DNA of 64,000 nucleotides, from contig NZ_BSKJ01000005.1 in the NCBI RefSeq assembly GCF_030159595.1, positions 124,001-188,000 on the forward strand. The letters are read 5' to 3'. The notes under the pieces were generated by a model. It saw nothing but the letters and a program-made list of their open reading frames with translations. It ran no database searches and was not told where the DNA came from. Source of the DNA: Pseudomonas putida. Lineage in GTDB: Bacteria; Pseudomonadota; Gammaproteobacteria; Pseudomonadales; Pseudomonadaceae. Every line of letters begins with the position of its first letter. The stretch's first letter is position 1. Below are positions 56,128 to 64,000 of the stretch, one piece after another. The position numbers were made by a program, and so were the translations under genes.

Positions 56128-57693
56128 TCAGATGTAATTGACCAGTGAGAGACCGGCAATCTTGGCGTAGGCCTGCAACGAGGCCTGCAACATGTTGGAT
56201 TGCATCTGAAGGCGAATCATCACTTCGGCCGGATCGCTCTCACGAATCGAGCTCTGGGTCTTGGCGTTTTCGCCACTCAGGGCCTCATTGGTTTCCACTT
56301 GCACATCGATCGCCTGGCCACGACCACCAATCGACGAAACAGAGGAACTGACCTGGTTGGTGGCGCTGGCGATGTTGCCAATCGCCGAGTCCAGCGATGC
56401 CAGGAAGTTCTGCCTGGCCACGGGGTCGTTATCGACCGGGGTAGCCAGCGCCGCGCGCAACTGGCTGATGGTATCGAGGACGTTCTGGGTCTGGTGCGTG
56501 TCGACCTTGATGCCAAAGCTGTCGCCTGCGCTCGGCGTGTCCGAAAGCGTGAACTCGACCCCCATTGCGGTCGCCGTGTTGCCACTGAGCGTGCCCTTGG
56601 AGATCGGTTTGCTGTCGGCGCTCACGGGGGAGGCATAGAGCTCGAACTCGGTAGCACTGGTGAACTTCAGTACAGCACCCTCAGGGAACGCCGCCTTGTA
56701 CTTTTCCGCATCGGTGATGGTCGCGCCCGTCACCTGGGCCGACGAGCTGTTGCCTGCACTACGCGTGCCGGTGATTTCATCTGCCTTGGAGCTCAGGCTG
56801 AAGACATGGCCGGCAATGGCCGCGTCAGGGTCGGTTGCATCGCCCTCCTTGAGGGTGATGTCCAGGCGCAGGTCAACACCACGGAAATTGATCGTCGTGT
56901 TCTTGCCACTGGGGTCGAAGGTGCCCCCCTGGCTGGCTTCCAGTGTCACGTCTTTGCCTTCGGCATCGGTGATCTTGAACTGGGTGCTGCTGGTGAACTC
57001 GATGGTGTAGGGCTCACCGCTGCGGAAGCGGTCGTTGTATGTTGCACTACCGCTCACCTGGCCATTGGACAAGTTGACCCGACCATCATCGGTGGCCGGC
57101 GACACCAGACTGGTTTCGCTGCGGCTGGTGTTGAGCGCTTGCTCGAACGCATCGTAGCCAGTCTCGTTGGCTGCCAGGGTGAGCATGTCACCGACTTGCA
57201 GGTTCAATTTGCCCTGGTCGCCCTGGTAGGTATAAGTGCCATCGGCATTACGCACATAAGGCGGCGTATCGCCTTTGGACCCCGAGAACAGGTACGCACC
57301 GCTTTCATCCTTGCTGTTCATCAGCGAGAACAGCTGGTCCTCCAGCGACGCCAGCTCGGTGGCATTGGCCTTGCGGTCTGCATCGGTGAAACCGGCGTTA
57401 CCCGAACTGACGGCCAACTCATTGACCCGTTGCAAGATAGTGCCAATCGCATTCAGCGTGCTTTCTGCGGTGCCCAGGGCGTTGCGCACATTGGTGACGT
57501 TGCGGGTGTACTGGTCGAGCATGTTCTGTTGCTGCTGCAGTTGCAGCAGACGCGCCGCGCCTACCGGATCGTCAGCCCCCCGACGCACCCGAATGCCGTC
57601 AGAGGCCTCTTGCCGAGTCTTGTCGAGGTTGGAGAAGCTGCGCTGGTAGTTGGCGCTGTTGCTGCTGTAGAACTGCGAAGTGGAAATGCGCAT
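56128..57693 (-). CDS. flgL: Flagellar hook-filament junction protein FlgL
   Basis: A 521-aa hook-associated protein 3. The flagellin-like N-terminus (MRISTSQFYSSNSANYQRSF) and C-terminus (MIRLQMQSNMLQASLQAYAKIAGLSLVNYI) are conserved, and a long variable middle makes it larger than enteric FlgL (about 317 aa). It follows flgK by 12 bases. Confidence 0.95.
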   Translation of the reverse strand: MRISTSQFYSSNSANYQRSFSNLDKTRQEASDGIRVRRGADDPVGAARLLQLQQQQNMLDQYTRNVTNVRNALGTAESTLNAIGTILQRVNELAVSSGNAGFTDADRKANATELASLEDQLFSLMNSKDESGAYLFSGSKGDTPPYVRNADGTYTYQGDQGKLNLQVGDMLTLAANETGYDAFEQALNTSRSETSLVSPATDDGRVNLSNGQVSGSATYNDRFRSGEPYTIEFTSSTQFKITDAEGKDVTLEASQGGTFDPSGKNTTINFRGVDLRLDITLKEGDATDPDAAIAGHVFSLSSKADEITGTRSAGNSSSAQVTGATITDAEKYKAAFPEGAVLKFTSATEFELYASPVSADSKPISKGTLSGNTATAMGVEFTLSDTPSAGDSFGIKVDTHQTQNVLDTISQLRAALATPVDNDPVARQNFLASLDSAIGNIASATNQVSSSVSSIGGRGQAIDVQVETNEALSGENAKTQSSIRESDPAEVMIRLQMQSNMLQASLQAYAKIAGLSLVNYI

Positions 57694-57705
57694 GTCTACG
57701 CCTCC

Positions 57706-59736
57706 TTAAAGAGCATTGATCAAGGTGGTGAAGGTTTCCTGTGCCGCCTTGATGATCTGCGACGACGCGGTGTAGTACTGCTGGAACTTGACCAGGTTGC
57801 CGACCTCTTCATCGACCGACACCCCTGAAAGACTGTTGCGGCTTTCCAGCGCAGAACTGTGCAGCGCATTGGTGGCATCACTGTCCATTTCCGCCTGACC
57901 GGCCTTGCCGCCAACGTTTGAAACCAGCTTGGCATAGGCATCGGTAAAGCTGATGCCCTTGCCGTTAGCCCCCACTTCAACCGTGGATTTGGTCTGAAGG
58001 TCGATCACCGACTGGGCGTTGCGGTTGTCGGCCGAGCCTGCCCCCGTCAGCGCCACGGTGTAGCTGTCGCCATTCTGCGGCGCGCCGGAAACGCTCATTT
58101 CGAAGGTAAAGCTGCTACCTGTCGCATTGCCGCTGCCATCGACCATCGGCACCGACAGCTTCAGCTTGTTCTCCTGGCCCGGCACGATGGTGCCGCTGCC
58201 GATTTCCGTACCCTTGGCGTCGTACAGCTTGTAAGCCTGGGGCGAAGTGGTTTCGTCACCGAACACCAGCTTGACCGGGGTGGAATTCTTCAGGCCTGCC
58301 TGCAACTGCGAACGCTGCGTGGCATCGTAGATGTCCAGCTGCGAGGTCAGGGTCGGCTGGGTGATCACCCCGGTGCCCTTGTTGCCGGCACCGTTGGTGG
58401 CGGTCAGTGGTGACGCCAGCGCCAGGCGTTTGGGGTCGGTGAGGACCGTCTCGATACTGGCGGCCGCGTTGCGAGTGGGTGTGATCTTGAAACTGTCGCC
58501 AGCACTCAAACCGCCACCATTGAGCGACAAGGTAAAGCCATCGATGACCGGCGGTGGCGTGTCGTTGAGGTCGTAGCTGCCCATCTCGGTGCCTTCCGGC
58601 AGCTTGCGCACGCTGTAGCCCGTGGCGCTGGTGAAGGTCACCTGGTAGTCGCTGGTGGTCAGCTTGCCGGTGTCCTTGATGCTGACATCCAGATTGCCGG
58701 ACCCGATGCTATTGCCCAGTTTGGCCACGCTACGCTCACTCATGGCCTTGGCGCTGTTGATGTCGCCAAACAGGGTGGCGCCAAAATTGCCATCCTTGTC
58801 GATGCCCTGGGCCAGCTGACGATTGATCTGGTCGGCCACCACCAGGGCCACGCGCCCAAGCTCGTTAAGCGCAGGATCAAGGGTTTCGCTGCGGTAACGG
58901 ATCAACCCACCCAGCTCGCCTCCGGTGGCGCTGCTGGTGATGTCCATTTTGGTCGAGCCACGGTTGAGCACCAGGCTCAAACGGCCCGGGTCGCTCGCCG
59001 TAGGCTCCACACCTACCGTCTGGGTGGTATTGCCCAGCACCAGCGCCTGGCCGTTCTTGAGGTAGATATCGTAGGTGCCGTCACGCTCGACCACATCCGT
59101 ACCGATCAGCTTGTTCAGCTCACGCACGGCGCCGTCACGCTGGTCCAGCAAATCGTTGGGCTGGCCCGAGACAGCACCCACGCGGGTGATTTGCTCATTC
59201 AACCCGGCGATGGTCTTGGTCAGGTTGTTGATCTGGTCGGTGATCGCCGTCATGTTGCTGTTGATATTGCTCAGCTGCTGATTCAACTGCGACGACAAGG
59301 TGTTGAAACGCTTGGCCAGAGACTGTGAGCTGGTCAGCAACAGCTGGCGCGAAGCGTCTTCGGTTGGCTTGGACGCCGCATCCTGCATGGAGGTGAAAAA
59401 GCTCTGCAGCGCGGCGGTGATGCCGGTATCGCTACTGGACAGCGAGGTATCCAGCGGTGTGATCTGGTCCAGGTAGGAGGACGCCTCACTGCTCAGCGAG
59501 GTGGTCGTGCGCAGCTGGTTCTCGATGAACGCGTTGTACACCCGGCGCACGTCCGCCAACGTGGTACCCGTGCCAATGAACACCTGGCCGACTTGTTGCC
59601 CGCCCTTGGTCTTCTGCACGTTCTGCTGGCGCGAGTAGCTTTCGACATCGGCGTTGGCGATGTTGTTACCAAGGGTATACATCCCCGATTGCGCGGCACC
59701 CAGCCCCGACATACCAATGTTGATCAGACTCGCCAT
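57706..59736 (-). CDS. flgK: Flagellar hook-associated protein FlgK
   Basis: A 676-aa hook-associated protein 1. The rod/hook-type N-terminus (SLINIGMSGLGAAQSGMYTLGNNIANADVESYSRQ) and C-terminal LVKFQQYYTASSQIIKAAQETFTTLINAL are typical. It lies 12 bases after flgJ and before flgL. Confidence 0.96.
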   Translation of the reverse strand: MASLINIGMSGLGAAQSGMYTLGNNIANADVESYSRQQNVQKTKGGQQVGQVFIGTGTTLADVRRVYNAFIENQLRTTTSLSSEASSYLDQITPLDTSLSSSDTGITAALQSFFTSMQDAASKPTEDASRQLLLTSSQSLAKRFNTLSSQLNQQLSNINSNMTAITDQINNLTKTIAGLNEQITRVGAVSGQPNDLLDQRDGAVRELNKLIGTDVVERDGTYDIYLKNGQALVLGNTTQTVGVEPTASDPGRLSLVLNRGSTKMDITSSATGGELGGLIRYRSETLDPALNELGRVALVVADQINRQLAQGIDKDGNFGATLFGDINSAKAMSERSVAKLGNSIGSGNLDVSIKDTGKLTTSDYQVTFTSATGYSVRKLPEGTEMGSYDLNDTPPPVIDGFTLSLNGGGLSAGDSFKITPTRNAAASIETVLTDPKRLALASPLTATNGAGNKGTGVITQPTLTSQLDIYDATQRSQLQAGLKNSTPVKLVFGDETTSPQAYKLYDAKGTEIGSGTIVPGQENKLKLSVPMVDGSGNATGSSFTFEMSVSGAPQNGDSYTVALTGAGSADNRNAQSVIDLQTKSTVEVGANGKGISFTDAYAKLVSNVGGKAGQAEMDSDATNALHSSALESRNSLSGVSVDEEVGNLVKFQQYYTASSQIIKAAQETFTTLINAL

Positions 59737-59748
59737 GCTTTTTTACCT

Positions 59749-60903
59749 TTAAAGTTTTGTTGCGGTACCGAGCATTGCGTAGTGCTCGTACGACTTCATC
59801 TGTCTTGCGATCTGCGAGATCTTGCTGGCGTAATTCGGGTCGGTGGCGTACCCGGCCTTCTGCAACTCTTGCACGAACTGCTCAGGTTTATCGGCGGCTT
59901 TCACTGCATCTTGATAGCGCGCATTGTTCTGCAACAAGCTGACCAGATCATGGAAGCTGTCCTGGTAGGAATCGTACGAACGGAACGCTGCCGTCTCCTT
60001 GACGAACTGGCCATCACGGTACTCGCTGGTAATCGCCCTCGCCTCACCGCCGTCCCAGCTGCCAGTGGCTTTGATGCCGAACAGGTTGTGGCTGCTGCTG
60101 CCGTCGGTGTTGCGCATGACCGACTTGCCCCACCCGGTTTCCAGTGCGGCCTGGGCCACCAGGTAGCGCGGGTCGATACCAATACGCTTGGCCGCCTGTT
60201 CGGCCATCGGCAGCATCGTCGCGACGAATTCATCGCTGTCGCCAAAGGCTTTGTTCGGCGCCAGCGGTGGCTGGGCCACGGCGCGGCCGACGATGCGCAG
60301 GCCGTTGTCCGGCACGGCGAAGGCCTTGGCCACTTGCTGGCCGTCACGGGCAGGCACGGTGGCGGTATTTGCAGTGGCCGCCGACGGCACGATGCCGGCC
60401 AGCAGGCGGTCGGTGAGTTTGCTCGGCAGCGCCAGACGACGCGAGTTGAGTGCAGCGACGTCGTTGCGAGTGGCGGTCGACGGGGTGGCATGCGCGGGCT
60501 CGGCCACCTTGTTGCCCCATAACGCCGGGGCGCTGCCCTCGATACGTGGAAACGGGCTGGTGCTGGCCGGGCTGGCCTTGTGCTTCGACAGCTGGCGCAC
60601 CAGCACATCCTGCAGCCCGATACCGCCCCCTTCGCGCGACATGCTCACAGCCAGTTGCTGGTCATACATGTCACGGTACTGCTTCACCGTTTCGGTGTTC
60701 ATCGGGTTGTCGTCAGCCAGCACGTCGCTGGCCTTGCGGGAGGCCTTGAGCATCTCGCTGATGAACAGCGACTCGAACTCCTGGGCCACCTTGCGCACAT
60801 TGGCGTCGCTGTCGCGGTCGCCATGCTTGAGCGAACTCAGGCGATTGAGGTCGGTGTAGGCACCGCTGTCGGCACTGCCGGAAACCAGGCTTTTGCTGTT
60901 CAT
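59749..60903 (-). CDS. flgJ: Rod cap protein and peptidoglycan hydrolase FlgJ
   Basis: A 384-aa bifunctional protein. The N-terminal rod-binding domain (KVAQEFESLFISEMLKASRKASD) is joined by a Ser/Ala/Pro linker to a C-terminal glucosaminidase domain (IDPRYLVAQAALETGWGKSV with the catalytic Glu). The enzyme opens peptidoglycan for rod growth. Confidence 0.96.
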   Translation of the reverse strand: MNSKSLVSGSADSGAYTDLNRLSSLKHGDRDSDANVRKVAQEFESLFISEMLKASRKASDVLADDNPMNTETVKQYRDMYDQQLAVSMSREGGGIGLQDVLVRQLSKHKASPASTSPFPRIEGSAPALWGNKVAEPAHATPSTATRNDVAALNSRRLALPSKLTDRLLAGIVPSAATANTATVPARDGQQVAKAFAVPDNGLRIVGRAVAQPPLAPNKAFGDSDEFVATMLPMAEQAAKRIGIDPRYLVAQAALETGWGKSVMRNTDGSSSHNLFGIKATGSWDGGEARAITSEYRDGQFVKETAAFRSYDSYQDSFHDLVSLLQNNARYQDAVKAADKPEQFVQELQKAGYATDPNYASKISQIARQMKSYEHYAMLGTATKL

Positions 60904-60914
60904 CCGCGCCGTCC

Positions 60915-62030
60915 TCAGATCACGATCAGGTCGGCCTGCAAGGCGCCGGCCTGTTTCAGGGCTTCGAGGATCGCCATCAGGTCGCCAGGCGCTGCACCCA
61001 CCTGGTTCACCGCGCGGACGATTTCATCCAGCGTGGTGCCCGGGCCGAACTTGAACATGGGCTTGGCTTCTTGCTCGGCATTGACCCGCGAACGTGGCAC
61101 CACGGCGGTCTGGCCATTGGAGAACGGTCCAGGCTGGCTGACGATCGGGTCTTCGGTAATGGTCACGGTCAGGCTGCCATGGGTGACCGCTGCCGGCGAC
61201 ACCTTGACGTTCTGGCCGATGACGATGGTGCCGGTGCGCGAGTTGATGATCACCTTGGCCACGGCCTGGCCCGGGTCGATTTCAAGGTTTTCCAGGATCG
61301 ACAGGTAATCCACCCGCTGGCTTGGGTCCATCGGCGCACTGACCCGCACCGAACCACCGTCCACGGCCTGCGCCACACCCGGGCCAAGCAGGTCGTTGAC
61401 CTTGTCGACGATACGCTTGGCGGTGGTGAAGTCGGGGCGATTGAGGTTCAGGGTCAGGGTATTACCCTGGTTGAAGCCGCTCGGCACTGCACGCTCGACA
61501 CTGGCACCCCCCGGAATACGGCCGGCCGACGGAACGTTGACGGTGATCTTCGAACCGTCACGGCCCTCCGCGTCAAAGCCGCCGACCACCAGGTTACCCT
61601 GGGCGATGGCGTAGACGTTGCCGTCGATCCCCTTGAGCGGGGTCATCAACAGGCTGCCGCCGCGCAGGCTCTTGGAGTTACCAATCGAGGAAACGGTAAT
61701 GTCCACCACCTGGCCAGGCTTGGCGAACGCCGGCAGGTCGGCATGCACCGACACCGCTGCAACGTTCTTCAGCTGCACGTTGCCGGAACCGGCCGGCACC
61801 TTGATGCCGAATTGCGACAGCATGTTGTTGAAGGTTTGCAGGGTGAATGGCGTCTGGGTGGTTTGGTCACCCGTGCCATTCAGCCCCACCACCAGGCCGT
61901 AACCGATCAACTGGTTGGAACGCACGCCAGAGATGCTGGCGATGTCCTTCAGGCGCTCGGCCTGGGCAGCGAACGCACAGGACAAGAGCAGGGTTGTGGC
62001 AATCAGCTGCCTCACGTTGAACATGGTCAT
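60915..62030 (-). CDS. flgI: Flagellar P-ring protein FlgI
   Basis: A 371-aa periplasmic ring protein with a cleavable signal peptide ([16 protein letters not shown]). The conserved segment [24 protein letters not shown] and [13 protein letters not shown] follow. A second in-frame ATG two codons later is possible. It starts 6 bases after flgH. Confidence 0.96.
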   Translation of the reverse strand: MTMFNVRQLIATTLLLSCAFAAQAERLKDIASISGVRSNQLIGYGLVVGLNGTGDQTTQTPFTLQTFNNMLSQFGIKVPAGSGNVQLKNVAAVSVHADLPAFAKPGQVVDITVSSIGNSKSLRGGSLLMTPLKGIDGNVYAIAQGNLVVGGFDAEGRDGSKITVNVPSAGRIPGGASVERAVPSGFNQGNTLTLNLNRPDFTTAKRIVDKVNDLLGPGVAQAVDGGSVRVSAPMDPSQRVDYLSILENLEIDPGQAVAKVIINSRTGTIVIGQNVKVSPAAVTHGSLTVTITEDPIVSQPGPFSNGQTAVVPRSRVNAEQEAKPMFKFGPGTTLDEIVRAVNQVGAAPGDLMAILEALKQAGALQADLIVI

Positions 62031-62036
62031 CCGTAC

Positions 62037-62732
62037 TCAGAAAGGCCAAAGCGGGCTGATGAAGAAGCGGTCCAGCCACCCGGGCTGGCTGGCATCGGCG
62101 AACGAGCCGGTGCCGGAGTAGGTGATGCGCGCGTCGGCCACACGGGTGGACGGCACGGTGTTGTCAGTGGCGATATCGTCAGCGCGGATCATGCCGGCAA
62201 TTCGCACCAGCTCTTCGCCAGTGTTCAGGGTCAGCCACTTCTCGCCACGCACGGCGATGATGCCGTTGGGCAGCACTTCGGCCACGGTGACGGTGATGGA
62301 GCCCGTCAAGGTGTTGCCCTGGGTGGCCTTGCTGTCGCCCTTGGTGGCGCGATCACCGCTGTAACCAGCCTCCAGCGAAAGGTCGCCACCACCGAACGGG
62401 TTGTTGGTGTTGGGCGTGGTGCCGAACAGCGACGTCAGGCCGATGTCGGTCTTGCTGGTCTTGGCGATCTGCGAGCCCGCGTTCTTGCTGGCGGACGTGC
62501 GCTCGTTGAGCGTGATGGTGATGATGTCACCCACCCGGAACGCCTTGCGGTCGCTGTACAGGTTCTGCTCGAAACCGGCCTGGTAGATCGAACCGTTGTT
62601 GGCCGCTGCCGGCAATGGGGTGCGCGGCAGGACCGGCGCATAGTACGGGTCGTTGGGCTTGGGCGTCGGACCGACGCAACCTGCCAGCAACACCGCCCCC
62701 CCCAGGGCGAACACGGACAACAGACGATTCAT
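62037..62732 (-). CDS. flgH: Flagellar L-ring lipoprotein FlgH
   Basis: A 231-aa outer-membrane ring lipoprotein. The signal peptide ends in the lipobox LLAGC with Cys19 as the lipidated residue. [23 protein letters not shown] and [17 protein letters not shown] are conserved segments. Confidence 0.96.
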   Translation of the reverse strand: MNRLLSVFALGGAVLLAGCVGPTPKPNDPYYAPVLPRTPLPAAANNGSIYQAGFEQNLYSDRKAFRVGDIITITLNERTSASKNAGSQIAKTSKTDIGLTSLFGTTPNTNNPFGGGDLSLEAGYSGDRATKGDSKATQGNTLTGSITVTVAEVLPNGIIAVRGEKWLTLNTGEELVRIAGMIRADDIATDNTVPSTRVADARITYSGTGSFADASQPGWLDRFFISPLWPF

Positions 62733-62768
62733 GATGCATACCTCACGGGTGTAACGAAGCGACAGGAC

Positions 62769-63554
62769 TTAGAGCTGCTGAGTAACGAACGACAGCATCT
62801 GGTCAGCAGTGGAGATGACCTTGGAGTTCATCTCGTAGGCACGCTGGGTGGTGATCATGTTCACCAGCTCTTCCACCGTGCTGACGTTGGAGTTTTCCAG
62901 CGTCTGCTGCAGGGTAGTGCCAAAGCCGTTGAGGCCTGGGGTGCCGACCTGCGGCGCACCACTGGCGGCGGTTTCCAGGAACAGGTTGTTACCCATCGCC
63001 TGCAGGCCAGCCGGGTTGATGAAGTCGGCGGTCTGAATATTGCCGATGACCTGCGCAGCCGGGTTGCCGGCGGTGGTGATCGACACGGTGCCGTCCTGGC
63101 CGACGGTGAAGGTCTGGGCGTCGTTCGGGACCACGATGGCAGGTTCCAGCGCCAGGCCATCGGCGTTGACGATCTGGCCGTCGGAGTTCAGGTGGAACGT
63201 ACCGTCGCGGGTGTAGGAGACGGTGCCGTCAGGCTGCAGGATCTGGAAGAAACCACGGCCATTGACGGCCATGTCCAACGGGTTTTCCGTGGTCTGCAAG
63301 CTGCCGGTCTGGAAGTTTTTCTGCGTGCCGACAATGCGCACACCGGTACCCACCTGCAGGCCCGACGGCAGCTCGCTGTCCTGGGTAGACTGCGCGCCTG
63401 GCTGACGCTTGATCTGGTACAGCAGGTCCTGGAATTCGGCACGATCACGTTTGAAGCCGGTGGTCGAGACGTTGGCCAGGTTGTTGGAGATGACCGTCAG
63501 GTTGGTGTCCTGTGCGGACAGGCCGGTTTTAGCGACCCAGAGAGCCGGAAGCAT
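62769..63554 (-). CDS. flgG: Distal rod protein FlgG
   Basis: A 261-aa distal rod subunit. The N-terminus (WVAKTGLSAQDTNLTVISNN) and ANVSTTGFKRDRAEFQDL segment, and the C-terminal VNMITTQRAYEMNSKVISTADQML, are typical. It lies between flgF and flgH. Confidence 0.97.
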   Translation of the reverse strand: MLPALWVAKTGLSAQDTNLTVISNNLANVSTTGFKRDRAEFQDLLYQIKRQPGAQSTQDSELPSGLQVGTGVRIVGTQKNFQTGSLQTTENPLDMAVNGRGFFQILQPDGTVSYTRDGTFHLNSDGQIVNADGLALEPAIVVPNDAQTFTVGQDGTVSITTAGNPAAQVIGNIQTADFINPAGLQAMGNNLFLETAASGAPQVGTPGLNGFGTTLQQTLENSNVSTVEELVNMITTQRAYEMNSKVISTADQMLSFVTQQL

Positions 63555-63602
63555 TTAGTGTTCTCCTCGTGCGCCTGATTTACGGCACCCGTTCAAATGT
63601 GG

Positions 63603-64000
63603 TTAGCCGAGTTGCAAAACACGCGCCATGGCTTCATCGCCTTCCTTGGCCGCGCTCATCATCTTGACGTGCAGTTCGAACTGGCGGGACAGCGCCAGCA
63701 CAGAGGTCATCTCCTCGACAGCATTGACGTTGCTGCCCTGCAGGAAGCCTGATACCACCCGCACGTTGACGTCGGCATCGGCGGGTTGGCCGGACGTGGT
63801 GTGAATCAACCCGTCCTGGCCTTTGGTCAGGCCTTTGGTGTCGGGGTTGACCAGCTTGATGCGGTCGACCTCCGCCATCACGCGCGGGTCTTCACCCATG
63901 GAGCGGATGCTGATGGTACCGTCGGAGCCGACTTCGACCTTCTGCTCTGGCGGGATGGCAATGGGGCCACCGTTGCCGAGCACAGGCATACCGTTGCCGG
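63603..64000 (-). CDS. flgF: Proximal rod protein FlgF (5' part beyond window)
   Basis: The C-terminal about 132 residues of a rod protein; the reading frame runs off the window end without a start. PIAIPPEQKVEVGSDGTISI and the C-terminal NVNAVEEMTSVLALSRQFELHVKMM match FlgF. The name relies on its place directly upstream of flgG. Confidence 0.92.
   Translation of the reverse strand, partial: GNGMPVLGNGGPIAIPPEQKVEVGSDGTISIRSMGEDPRVMAEVDRIKLVNPDTKGLTKGQDGLIHTTSGQPADADVNVRVVSGFLQGSNVNAVEEMTSVLALSRQFELHVKMMSAAKEGDEAMARVLQLG

Noticed and set aside
61071..63578. Plus-strand open frame of 835 codons opposite flgI, flgH and flgG
   Set aside because: The composition is that of an antisense shadow (high His, Gln, Gly, Arg), and three conserved ring and rod genes occupy the same DNA.

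Overview
The window is a nearly continuous flagellar and chemotaxis cluster of a Pseudomonas putida-group bacterium. Every protein-coding gene I can support lies on the minus strand, so transcription runs from high to low coordinates. The assignment rests on gene order and protein content (FleQ, FleSR, FlhF, FleN, MotCD, HptB/HsbR/HsbA, a short 283-aa flagellin). It is also supported by REP palindromes of the P. putida type ('gcgggcttgcccgcgaag' / 'cccgctcccacag' units). No rRNA, tRNA, IS element, prophage or CRISPR array was seen, and no gene-free stretch exceeds 300 bp.

Layout from high to low coordinate (the direction of transcription). (1) 64000-56128: flgF (cut by the window end), flgG, flgH, flgI, flgJ, flgK, flgL, encoding rod, L and P rings, rod cap/muramidase and hook-filament junction. 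(2) 55987-35349: a flagellin-glycosylation region. It holds two very large glycosyltransferases (1192 and 905 aa). A sigma54-type promoter then precedes a long operon: rfbF-rfbG-rfbH (CDP-4-keto-3,6-dideoxyhexose pathway), a 1160-aa glycosyltransferase, a NeuB-like synthase, a thiamine-diphosphate enzyme, an FkbM methyltransferase with an extra N-terminal domain, a sugar epimerase/reductase, a methyltransferase and a ketoacyl-ACP synthase III. (3) 35096-31458: fliC (clear sigma28 promoter), flaG, fliD, fliS (own sigma28 promoter), fliT. (4) 31290-27101: the regulators fleQ, fleS, fleR. (5) 26984-21081: fliE-fliF-fliG-fliH-fliI-fliJ. (6) 20975-18574: the hsbA-hsbR-hptB partner-switch/phosphorelay module. 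(7) 18501-11601: fliK, then fliL-fliM-fliN-fliO-fliP-fliQ-fliR-flhB. (8) 11488-72: flhA, flhF, fleN, fliA, cheY, cheZ, cheA, cheB, motC, motD.

Regulation visible in the DNA fits the Pseudomonas flagellar hierarchy. Sigma54 -24/-12 sites (GG-N10-GC) lie in front of fliE, fleS, fliL, fliK, flhA and, notably, the rfbF-led sugar operon. Sigma28 sites (TAAA-N15-GCCGATAA-like) lie in front of fliC and fliS. Many genes are translationally coupled by 1-20 bp overlaps.

The most interesting region is the glycan island. Its gene set predicts a CDP-linked 3,6-dideoxy sugar that a pyruvate-using ThDP enzyme may extend to a branched, yersiniose-like sugar, possibly methylated and acylated. It also holds a divergent NeuB-like gene without visible CMP-activation genes, and three giant mosaic glycosyltransferases built from shared modules. 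A second unusual feature is a set of four repeated acidic LL-motifs in the CheA linker. They resemble motifs at the N-termini of FliM and FliN and the C-terminus of CheZ, and may be tandem CheY docking sites replacing the usual P2 domain.
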